This document shows, piece by piece, positions 57,194 to 64,000 of a DNA stretch of 64,000 nt. A program made the position numbers and the translations under genes. The DNA comes from Maridesulfovibrio zosterae DSM 11974 (GTDB lineage Bacteria > Desulfobacterota > Desulfovibrionia > Desulfovibrionales > Desulfovibrionaceae). The stretch lies in assembly GCF_000425265.1 (NCBI RefSeq), contig NZ_AUDC01000012.1, positions 124,001 through 188,000 on the forward strand, read 5' to 3'. The number at the start of each line of letters is the position of its first letter. The stretch's first letter is position 1. The notes under the pieces are model-generated. The model saw nothing but the letters and a program-made list of their open reading frames with translations, was not told where the DNA came from and made no database searches.

Positions 57194-57550
57194 CTATTCC
57201 CTTCCCAAAGCCTGATTAATTTTTTCAACCAGTTCTTCAATCTTCACAGGCTTAACCAGGTAACATACTGCTTCAGCAGCTCCGGCTCTATAATCATCTT
57301 CTGACCCATGGCCGGAAAGAAATATATATTTCATGGCAGGCCGTATTTTCTTTAACTTCTCACGAAGTTCGAGCCCGCTCATGCGTGGCATTTTCACATC
57401 AAGAACTGCAAGATCATAATCGTTTTCATGCACTTTTTGAACAGCTTCATCACCTGAAGAAACCCATTGTGCTTCAAATCCTCTAAAGCTCAGGCGCTCA
57501 GCAAGAGCCGAGACCAATTCCGCCTCATCATCCACCAGCAAAATTTTCAT
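57194..57550 (-). CDS. Single-domain response regulator
   Basis: 118 residues, receiver domain only (VDDE 6-9, phospho-Asp51 in VLDVKMPRMSG, Ser79, Lys100). The start at 57550 is fixed by homology and TAGGA just upstream; it is 4 bases after the kinase stop codon. An upstream extension of 33 codons lies within the kinase gene. Probably the first acceptor of the neighbouring kinase. Confidence 0.92.
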   Translation of the reverse strand: MKILLVDDEAELVSALAERLSFRGFEAQWVSSGDEAVQKVHENDYDLAVLDVKMPRMSGLELREKLKKIRPAMKYIFLSGHGSEDDYRAGAAEAVCYLVKPVKIEELVEKINQALGRE

Positions 57551-57554
57551 ATTC

Positions 57555-59294
57555 CTACTTGTCTCCCTTGGATCTCGGTGAGGATGGCAATGTAAAGCTG
57601 AACTCAGTACCTTTGCCAAGTTCACTCTTAACAGACATAGCCCCGCCAAGATCTTGTACTAAACCATAAGTAATGGACAGTCCAAGCCCGGTTCCGCCAG
57701 ATTGCTTTTTTGTTGAGTAGAATGGTTCAAATATTCGTTTCAAATCAGACTCAGGAATTCCGCATCCATTATCACGAACAGTAAAAATCAAATTGTTCTT
57801 ATCCTTGCGGGCAACCTCAATCTGCAACGCTCCGCCATCTTTCATAGCCTGAAATGCATTGCTTATCAGATTGAGTAAAACCTGCTCAAGCTTTCCGCGA
57901 TCGGTTACAACTTCGTAAATACCTTCCATAACCGATACATGAATATCAATACAACGGTATTCAGCTTCCTTATTGAGAAAACTCAGCACGGTCTCGATTA
58001 CTTTTTGAGGATAAATAGGCCTGAATTCAATATCACTCTGTCTTGAAAATCCAAGCAGCCTTTTGGTTATTCTGCCACACCGCTCAACTGAATCTATAAC
58101 CGAATCCACAAGCCCGATAAGTCTTTCATCTGCTTCATAAGCTTTACTGAATGTAAATAGATCCTTGAGCAACCCTGCTTTTTCATTGATAATTGCCAGA
58201 GGATTGTTAATTTCATGGGCAACACCTGCTGCAAGACGCCCGATAGACGCCATACGGTTATGATGCTCCATCTGCTGCAAAGCCTTGGACCGTGTCATAT
58301 CTGCAATATAAATCCGTTCCACAAGATATGAAGCAACTGCCCACATAACAACAAGAATGACGGCAATACTTACACCTGTAAGCCATGTGACTGTATCACG
58401 TGATCTTTGCCACGCTCCCATAAATTCTTTTTTAGTCTTCACGAAAAGAAGCACAAATGGTGTATTCTCAATATAGGCATAACCCACCATAACAGTTTCC
58501 CCGTTATGATCGGTGATTTGCTGTACTTTTGTACGAAAAGACTTTTCAGGAAGGTCAAAGCTGACTTTGGAAAAAAGATCGCCATTCCATCTGGTCGGTG
58601 TTTGCAGCACGCCTTCCCTGTTTACAAGAAAGACATCCTCACCCTGTGGTAAATCCAAAGCAGAGAAAATATCATTGAACTGTCTGGTATCCAAAGTAGC
58701 CCTCAAAATTCTGTACTTAGATTTATCATTACCAATGAAATGTTTTACAGCAATTACAAAATGAGGGCTGTCACGAAAACCAAGAAAAACTTCACTTACA
58801 TATACCCCTTTATCCACAGCCTGCCTGAACCAGTCCTGACCGCAATATTCCCGGCCTTCCAGCTTATAAGGTCCTACATAGGCAACTTGTTTACCATTCT
58901 CATCAATCACGCCCAGATCAATAAAACCGCCAAAGCTGTTTTTCAATGATTTAAGCATACTGATGAGATTCTCTTTGTTATAGGAGGAGCGGAAATTCTC
59001 CATTTCAACCAAAAGCTGCAAAGCAGATTTCCGTTCCTCCACAAAGAATGAAACAGACCGTCGGGTATTGGAAGTTGTTCGCGCCGCACGGAGTGTATTT
59101 TCGGATTTTATAGCCCCCCGGGTGACACTGAAGTCGATGGAAGCCATGATAAGAATCGGAATAAGTGAAACCATAACAAGAATAGCAAAACACAGCTGCC
59201 AGATACGCTTATAGTCAAAAAGACGTTTATACGGTCCGGCTGCCTGTGCATCTGCATCCCAGAATTCAGGCTTGAATATTCCTTTAATCGACAT
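57555..59294 (-). CDS. Membrane sensor histidine kinase with periplasmic Cache domain
   Basis: 579 residues: transmembrane helix (31-53), double-Cache-like periplasmic domain (about 57-290; GVIDENGKQVAYVGPY and EYCGQDWFRQAV), second helix (304-326), HisKA with His360 in AAGVAHEINNPLAIINE, and HATPase with N479, DNGCGIP (508-514) and GGTGLGLS (533-540). All catalytic boxes are intact. The ligand is likely a small molecule in the periplasm. It lies 25 bases after the fusion gene and 4 bases before the REC gene. Confidence 0.94.
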   Translation of the reverse strand: MSIKGIFKPEFWDADAQAAGPYKRLFDYKRIWQLCFAILVMVSLIPILIMASIDFSVTRGAIKSENTLRAARTTSNTRRSVSFFVEERKSALQLLVEMENFRSSYNKENLISMLKSLKNSFGGFIDLGVIDENGKQVAYVGPYKLEGREYCGQDWFRQAVDKGVYVSEVFLGFRDSPHFVIAVKHFIGNDKSKYRILRATLDTRQFNDIFSALDLPQGEDVFLVNREGVLQTPTRWNGDLFSKVSFDLPEKSFRTKVQQITDHNGETVMVGYAYIENTPFVLLFVKTKKEFMGAWQRSRDTVTWLTGVSIAVILVVMWAVASYLVERIYIADMTRSKALQQMEHHNRMASIGRLAAGVAHEINNPLAIINEKAGLLKDLFTFSKAYEADERLIGLVDSVIDSVERCGRITKRLLGFSRQSDIEFRPIYPQKVIETVLSFLNKEAEYRCIDIHVSVMEGIYEVVTDRGKLEQVLLNLISNAFQAMKDGGALQIEVARKDKNNLIFTVRDNGCGIPESDLKRIFEPFYSTKKQSGGTGLGLSITYGLVQDLGGAMSVKSELGKGTEFSFTLPSSPRSKGDK

Positions 59295-59319
59295 GACCCA
59301 GCTCCGAGGAATTTATGAT

Positions 59320-60534
59320 TTAAGAATTACGCACTTTTTCGTAAGCATCCTTAAGAGCAGTACTCAGAACATCAATATCGACAGGCTTATTAAGATATGC
59401 AAACGCTCCCAGCTCCATGCAAGTCTTCCGATCCTGTTCCGAACCATGTCCAGTAAGAATAATAACTTCAATTTTTGGACATTTGGTCTTAACTCTGCGC
59501 AAAACCTCTATGCCGTCTATTCCAGGCATTTTAAGGTCAAGAATCATAACTTCAGGCTCATCATTATGGACAACATTCATAGCGGACTCGCCGTCATAAA
59601 CCACAGCAGAACCTAGGTCGCGAAGCATAAGCCGCTCTGAAAGAGTCTTCACAAACTCTCGTTCATCATCAACCAGAAGGACACGTGAAGGAAGTTCAAA
59701 GTCCATGCGGCGATATATATCTGCCTCATAATACTCCTTACCAAACTTGAATTCTACCTTTTTTACACCTTCAATAGGTTCTGCCATTTCGCGAAGTTCT
59801 TTTTCAAGACGCTCGACCATAATGACTTTTTTATTGATCGCGATGTAAACTGTTCCACTTTCAGCTGTGACTTCAACGTGATGTCCTTTAACTGCCAGAG
59901 CTGTTTCTACAGTCGCGGCCAGCAGAAAATTCTGAACTGCTTTTTTAGAAGCCTCGGTAACTTCAACCGCCGAGTTACTGAGCTGCTCTTTAATCAGAGC
60001 CACAGATTCATCAATGCCAATTTTGCCGACCGGAATTATCATGTCGTACAAGCTGCTGTTCCAGGGATCAGTACTTCCGGTAATTTCGCGAACCCATACA
60101 GTTTTCTCTTCATCACTGTGTAAAATAGCTTTGGATGCATCTTTCTCCGGCAAGCCATTATTATTGAGAGCGCTTTCCACCCTTTTATGTACATCATCTA
60201 TTATGCAGACTTTAAGAACATGATCAATTTCCTGAGACAGGAGCTGACTTACAAAACCGGAAACCAGCAATGGTCTTCCTTCTGCCAGCTTTTTGGCAAG
60301 TGCAAGCCTGAGCCATGCGATTGAACGTTCCTTCTCATGACTGAATTTATTAAAGATTGATGTCTTATGACTAAATACCCGGGCAATAGTACTTCCGCTC
60401 ATTCCACTGAGAGAAGCCGCGTCAGCTACCAGATCATTGTCAGTAACAAGCTTTAAATCAATATCATCAATTATACGTTTTGCAACTGCGTCCGCCTGAC
60501 AGAACAGGCCGCTGAATATAAATAGATCAGACAT
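59320..60534 (-). CDS. Cytidylate-kinase-like + BON-like + REC fusion protein
   Basis: 404 residues. Residues about 1-190 match the cytidylate-kinase-like family (DNDLVADAASLSGMS, RPLLVSGF, RVESAL, SLYDMIIPVG), but the P-loop position reads FSGLFCQAD, without the Gly-Lys-Ser/Thr of a working nucleotide kinase. Residues about 195-267 look like a BON domain. Residues 283-400 are a receiver (D289, D290, phospho-Asp333 in ILDLKMPGIDG, Thr361, Lys383). It follows sulP by 12 bases. The assignment of the first two domains is by motif and could be checked by profile search. Confidence 0.75.
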   Translation of the reverse strand: MSDLFIFSGLFCQADAVAKRIIDDIDLKLVTDNDLVADAASLSGMSGSTIARVFSHKTSIFNKFSHEKERSIAWLRLALAKKLAEGRPLLVSGFVSQLLSQEIDHVLKVCIIDDVHKRVESALNNNGLPEKDASKAILHSDEEKTVWVREITGSTDPWNSSLYDMIIPVGKIGIDESVALIKEQLSNSAVEVTEASKKAVQNFLLAATVETALAVKGHHVEVTAESGTVYIAINKKVIMVERLEKELREMAEPIEGVKKVEFKFGKEYYEADIYRRMDFELPSRVLLVDDEREFVKTLSERLMLRDLGSAVVYDGESAMNVVHNDEPEVMILDLKMPGIDGIEVLRRVKTKCPKIEVIILTGHGSEQDRKTCMELGAFAYLNKPVDIDVLSTALKDAYEKVRNS

Positions 60535-60546
60535 TATAAACCTCCA

Positions 60547-62682
60547 CTATGCGTTACCGTTGATTCGGCAGTAAGTTGTGAGGGGACAATCAATCTCAGA
60601 ACCATCCTGATGAGCCTGAGCGTGAGTCTTGCAAAGAGCTGTATCAGTATCAGCAAAAACATGATCTCTTCCAATTTTTTCAAGAAGATGAGTGCGCTCA
60701 AGCACATCCATCACCGCTTCATTTACACCGGAAAGAGATATATCCCGACCGCCGCTCCGCACAGTATCGATGATTAGAGAAAGAGCTTCTTCGCCTGACG
60801 CATCAATATCGTTGATACCGTTGCAAACCAGAATAATATGCTTCAATTCAGGGCACTTAATAATACGGTCTGTAATCTGATCTTCAAGAAAGCTTGCGTT
60901 TGCAAAGAACAAAGGTCCTCCGAAACGAACTACAGCAATATGACTACATACACGAAGACCATGAACACTGGCATCACGCAGAACCTGATTTTCATCCTTT
61001 GATAAAGCAGCAACACGCGGACGCATACTTTTATACAAAAATACACCAAGTGAAAGAGCGACACCTATCATAATCCCCTTATCGAGGTGAGGTGCAAATG
61101 CCAAAGTTGCAATAAAAGAAATAATGGAAATAGCTCCATCATACTTCTGCGCTTTCCATGCATGAATAAACCCAGATGCGTTAATCAGACCGATAACAGC
61201 CATCATGATAACCGCAGCAAGCACAGCCTGAGGCAGGTGATATAGAAGCGGTGTAAAAAACATCAAAGTAACAGCGACGATAGCTGAAGTAAAAACACTG
61301 GAAAGACCAGTGACAGCTCCGGCCTGCAGGTTAACGGCTGAACGGGAGAAGGACCCTGAAGCAGGATACGATGACCCGCATGCACCAAGCATATTTGCAA
61401 GCCCCTGACCGATAAGTTCCTGATTAGGATCAAGTCTCTGGCCGGTCTTTGCTGCCATAGCTTTCGCAATTGATATGGCCTCCATAAATCCCAGCAGGGA
61501 AATAATCACAGCAAACGGAAACAACTTTATTATTACTTTAAAATCAAGAGAAGGCACAGCAATTTCAGGAAAACCGGAAGGAACATTTCCAACAACAGCG
61601 CCTCCGCCCATCATTTTTAAGGATTCAGTATTAAGAACTTTATTACCGATGCTTAAACGCCAGATGCGACCATCTGTTTTCATTCCTTCAGGAGCGCTAT
61701 CCTTGATAAAGAAAACAAGATCACCGCCTTCCTGCTCAACACCATTAAAAAGTAAGCTTCGCAGTTTTGCCCGATATTCATGGGATTTATGCTTAAGTAA
61801 TTTAACCTGATAGTTAACTACAGCAAGATCATGCTCTGCATCTAAATAACCGACCTGGTTTTTATCTGCTTTTGCTTTATCTTCCAGTCCGGCAATTTCA
61901 GTACGCTTAACTCCAAGATTATCTATATCAACAACAGTTTTATTAAAGTCTTTAATAAGAGCCTGAGCTTCGTTATCCTGAATAGCTGAGATATTTACTC
62001 TCGCATCGTGATTGAAGCCGATAGACCATGACAGGAGTGTGGTGATTACAACGGCGCAAAGCACATTCGGAATTTTCGGATTGATCTTCTTGAGCCCCAC
62101 CATAATGGCAAAAGCCAGTGCCCCCATTCCTAGAGTTGGCAGATGGGTATAATGCATTGCACCATGAATAACCCGCATTATAGTTTCAAAATGCAGGTCT
62201 GCTTTATCAACGTACACACCAAACATCTTGGACAGCTGTGAAGATGCGATAATGATCGCAGCTGCGTTGGTAAATCCGTTTACAACTGGATGTGAAAGGA
62301 AATTTACAACTAGACCAAGACGTAGGACACCAAGCAGGAACTGAAATATACCGACCAGCAATGCCAGAAGCAATGCATATGCAATATATCCTTCACTGCC
62401 TGCTGTGGCGAGCGGCTCAAGAGACGCAGCTGTCATAAGAGATACAACTGCCACAGGCCCCGTTGCAAGCTGGCGGCTTGAGCCGAAAAGGGCTGCAACC
62501 ATAGGCGGAAGCAGTGAGGCGTAAAGACCGTAGTATGCAGGCATCCCCGCAAGCTGTGCATACGCCATGGACTGTGGGATAAGCACAAGAGCAACGGTCA
62601 GACCGGAAAGAATATCCGCTCTAAAAGCCGTTCCGCTGTACTTTTTGAACCAGCCCAAAAAAGGAAAAATTTTAGTAAGCAT
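60547..62682 (-). CDS. SulP-family anion permease with STAS domain and a large inserted loop
   Basis: 711 residues. Membrane core with PQSMAYAQLAGMPAYYGLYASLLP (first 20 of this motif at about 36-55) and ASGSFSRSAVN (441-451), and a C-terminal STAS domain (about 575-685) with DASG (627-630), the position phosphorylated in anti-anti-sigma factors. Family members move sulfate, bicarbonate or other anions. An insertion of about 130 residues (about 233-362), partly coiled-coil (AGLEDKAKADK...), breaks the usually contiguous region before PSGFP. Directly after tetR and in one operon with five signalling genes. Confidence 0.9.
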   Translation of the reverse strand: MLTKIFPFLGWFKKYSGTAFRADILSGLTVALVLIPQSMAYAQLAGMPAYYGLYASLLPPMVAALFGSSRQLATGPVAVVSLMTAASLEPLATAGSEGYIAYALLLALLVGIFQFLLGVLRLGLVVNFLSHPVVNGFTNAAAIIIASSQLSKMFGVYVDKADLHFETIMRVIHGAMHYTHLPTLGMGALAFAIMVGLKKINPKIPNVLCAVVITTLLSWSIGFNHDARVNISAIQDNEAQALIKDFNKTVVDIDNLGVKRTEIAGLEDKAKADKNQVGYLDAEHDLAVVNYQVKLLKHKSHEYRAKLRSLLFNGVEQEGGDLVFFIKDSAPEGMKTDGRIWRLSIGNKVLNTESLKMMGGGAVVGNVPSGFPEIAVPSLDFKVIIKLFPFAVIISLLGFMEAISIAKAMAAKTGQRLDPNQELIGQGLANMLGACGSSYPASGSFSRSAVNLQAGAVTGLSSVFTSAIVAVTLMFFTPLLYHLPQAVLAAVIMMAVIGLINASGFIHAWKAQKYDGAISIISFIATLAFAPHLDKGIMIGVALSLGVFLYKSMRPRVAALSKDENQVLRDASVHGLRVCSHIAVVRFGGPLFFANASFLEDQITDRIIKCPELKHIILVCNGINDIDASGEEALSLIIDTVRSGGRDISLSGVNEAVMDVLERTHLLEKIGRDHVFADTDTALCKTHAQAHQDGSEIDCPLTTYCRINGNA

Positions 62683-62695
62683 GAGATAAGTACCT

Positions 62696-63289
62696 CTAGT
62701 TAGGTTTCAACATTCTACGGACAGACTCTATAAGGTCATTAAACAGTGCGCCCGCATCATAAAGATTAAAATTTTTAAATCTCACTAACCCATCTACCAT
62801 AGTAAAGATAATGAGTGCACTCTTCCTCGGGCTGACGTTGCCAATCGAGCCGTCCTCAAGCCCTTTATGGATTGCCTGCTCAAAAAGAATGACCAGACAA
62901 TTATAAATTGCTTCGAGGTTTTCCCGGAACTCCGGTCTGCTTTCTGCAAACTGATACAAAAAAAGCCGATGTAGAAGTAAGAACTGATGTTCCATACGTC
63001 CGGCAAGAAGAAGATAAAACGCGACCACTTCTTCCATCATCTCAAGGCCTGTACCTTGTTCATGATTTTCCATGTGAGCATCAAACTCTTCTAAAATGCG
63101 CACCTTTGTTGCCTCAAGGATTGCAAACAGAAGCTGTTCTTTGCTCTTGAAATGATAAAAAATAGTTCCTTCCGCAGCCCCGGTCATATCTGATAGTTCG
63201 TGCATAGAAGTATCGGCAAATCCCTTGTTGGCGAAAAGCATGGTAGCAGCCTCCAGTATTGCTGCTTTTTTCTTAGACATCTTGGTCAT
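62696..63289 (-). CDS. TetR-family transcriptional regulator
   Basis: 197 residues. An N-terminal helix-turn-helix (AAILEAATMLFANKGFADTSMHELSDMTGAAEGTIFYHF region, residues about 9-47) and a helical ligand-binding/dimer domain. The ATG at 63289 has AGGAG 5 bases upstream; a GTG one codon earlier is possible. It is the first gene of the sulP operon, and a palindrome overlaps the predicted transcription start, so autorepression is likely. Confidence 0.92.
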   Translation of the reverse strand: MTKMSKKKAAILEAATMLFANKGFADTSMHELSDMTGAAEGTIFYHFKSKEQLLFAILEATKVRILEEFDAHMENHEQGTGLEMMEEVVAFYLLLAGRMEHQFLLLHRLFLYQFAESRPEFRENLEAIYNCLVILFEQAIHKGLEDGSIGNVSPRKSALIIFTMVDGLVRFKNFNLYDAGALFNDLIESVRRMLKPN

Positions 63290-63315
63290 CACTTCTCCTG
63301 ATTTACAAAAAACCG

Positions 63316-63329
63316 ACTGAGCACTCAGT
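63316..63329. promoter_or_regulatory. Probable TetR operator at the operon's transcription start
   Basis: ACTGAG-CA-CTCAGT, a perfect 6-bp inverted repeat around two bases, lies immediately downstream of the -10 box and 27 bases before the tetR start codon. Related ACTGAG half-sites recur at 63483. Confidence 0.6.
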
Positions 63330-63338
63330 ATTTCGTAA

Positions 63339-63366
63339 AATATACTGTTTCCAAGTTCAATGTCAA
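63339..63366 (-). promoter_or_regulatory. Promoter of the tetR-sulP signalling operon
   Basis: On the minus strand TTGACA (63366-63361) and TATATT (63344-63339) are separated by 16 bases; one base from consensus overall. The predicted transcription start near 63332 abuts the ACTGAG palindrome. Confidence 0.7.
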
Positions 63367-63482
63367 CCCGTCCATTTTTTCACAAGCACATAGTTAAGTT
63401 TATTTAATGAGTTAATTTTATTATACATATTCAATAAATAAGACATATACATACAATGCACTTTTTTTCACAAAACACTTAT

Positions 63483-63500
63483 ACTGAGTTATCACTCGGT
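63483..63500. promoter_or_regulatory. Second operator-like site
   Basis: ACTGAG-N6-CTCGGT followed by TTTTT. Compared with the minus-strand reading of the first site, ATACTGAGT and CGGTTTTT are shared at both ends. It lies about 140 bases upstream of the promoter, in an otherwise AT-rich gap (63367-63581) with no gene. Confidence 0.4.
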
Positions 63501-63581
63501 TTTTATTAAACTTTTTTATTATCTTTATAGGGAAGATTAATTTTCGCTATAAAAACAATTTCCTGTATTTTTAGTTCTAAA

Positions 63582-63618
63582 ATAAAAAGTCCGAACTCGG
63601 ATATTTGAGTTCGGACTT
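63582..63618 (-). terminator. Terminator of the class V aminotransferase gene
   Basis: A perfect 12-bp stem (AAGTCCGAACTC/GAGTTCGGACTT) with an 8-base loop followed by five T on the minus strand, 31 bases after the stop codon. Confidence 0.9.
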
Positions 63619-63648
63619 CAAGGATTTTAAATAGATTGAACTTAAGAA

Positions 63649-64000
63649 CTAATTGAAAGTATTCAAAACCTCGCCAAGCACTTCAAGATACTCTGTAAGC
63701 ATTTCAGGCATAATATCTGCCATATGCCCGACACGAAAAATAGGAGACTCACCCTGATCAGCAAGTTCTTTATTAATTTTTCCGTAACCGGGATCAAAAA
63801 GATAGCCATGCTCACGCATCAGCTCTTTCACCTCTTTAAGCTTATCAATTGTCATATATGAAGGAGTCTTAAAGGTTGTAAGACTTGGTGAACGGAATCC
63901 CTCCTGAGCAAAAAGCTCATATCCATCCATTATTTCAGACCATTTATGCGCTATAGTCCGCATGTCTTCATGCCTCTTAAAACGCCCTGCTACGGTTTCA
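63649..64000 (-). CDS. Class V aminotransferase (alanine-glyoxylate type), C-terminal fragment
   Basis: About 116 C-terminal residues of a PLP-dependent enzyme; the frame runs open to the window edge (ETVAGRFKRHEDMRTIAHKW upstream of the first internal Met). The segments FKTPSYMTIDKLKEVKELM and ESPIFRVGHMADIMPEML fit the C-terminal domain of the alanine-glyoxylate/serine-pyruvate aminotransferase group. The PLP lysine and exact substrate lie outside the window. It has its own terminator and is not part of the sulP operon. Confidence 0.82.
   Translation of the reverse strand, partial: ETVAGRFKRHEDMRTIAHKWSEIMDGYELFAQEGFRSPSLTTFKTPSYMTIDKLKEVKELMREHGYLFDPGYGKINKELADQGESPIFRVGHMADIMPEMLTEYLEVLGEVLNTFN

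Noticed and set aside
57551-57649. 33-codon upstream extension of the REC protein into the kinase gene
   Set aside because: Not receiver sequence; the internal ATG at 57550 begins the standard MKILLVDDE.

Overview
The window looks like a chromosomal segment of a moderate-G+C deltaproteobacterial sulfate reducer, most likely a (marine) member of the Desulfovibrionaceae. The reasons are the uninterrupted tuf-secE-nusG-rpl-rpoBC-str-S10-spc block, the NiFe-hydrogenase maturation genes hypD/hypE/hypF, a stand-alone IMP cyclohydrolase, CheV paralogues, a flgBC-fliEFGHI flagellar operon, and a SulP-type anion permease inside a large signalling operon. This placement is inference from gene content and protein style; no 16S gene is present.

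Region 1 (1-23.6 kb, all minus strand) is translation and transcription machinery. In transcription order it holds four tRNAs (Thr-TGT, Tyr-GTA, Gly-TCC, Thr-GGT), tuf, rpmG, tRNA-Trp, secE, nusG, rplK, rplA, rplJ, rplL, rpoB, rpoC, rpsL, rpsG, fusA, a terminator, and then the S10/spc operon from rpsJ to rpsH, which is cut by the window start. Hairpins sit at rplA/rplJ, rplL/rpoB, rpoB/rpoC and in the S10 leader.

Region 2 (23.8-36.1 kb) is mixed. It holds a tRNA-dihydrouridine synthase, cheV, a ClC channel with CBS domains whose first codons overlap a strong terminator-like hairpin, hypE/hypD, a CheY-like regulator, a second cheV, a small unknown protein, a cold-shock-domain protein, infA, hflX, IMP cyclohydrolase with a structured leader, and a TPR protein.

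Region 3 (36.3-42.7 kb, plus) is the flagellar basal-body/export operon flgB-flgC-fliE-fliF-fliG-fliH-fliI. It has two sigma-54-like promoters and a 56-nt near-perfect palindrome between fliE and fliF.

Region 4 (42.8-55.9 kb) holds a membrane-anchored solute-binding-like protein without an output domain, a REC-SpoIIE phosphatase, an AT-rich gap, a ThiF-like E1 protein, a CysQ-type phosphatase with a small lipoprotein, a ModF-like double ABC ATPase, and a tight plus-strand cluster: TauE/SafE-like permease with an acidic loop, membrane protein with a very lysine-rich tail, DUF362 protein, hypF.

Region 5 (56.0-63.4 kb, minus) is the most unusual part. It is one apparent operon, tetR - sulP - (cytidylate-kinase-like + BON-like + REC) fusion - Cache histidine kinase - single-REC protein - ChpT-like degenerate kinase - single-REC protein. 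It reads like a complete multistep phosphorelay built onto a SulP/STAS transporter, headed by a TetR repressor with a probable operator at its own transcription start. The window ends inside a class V aminotransferase gene.
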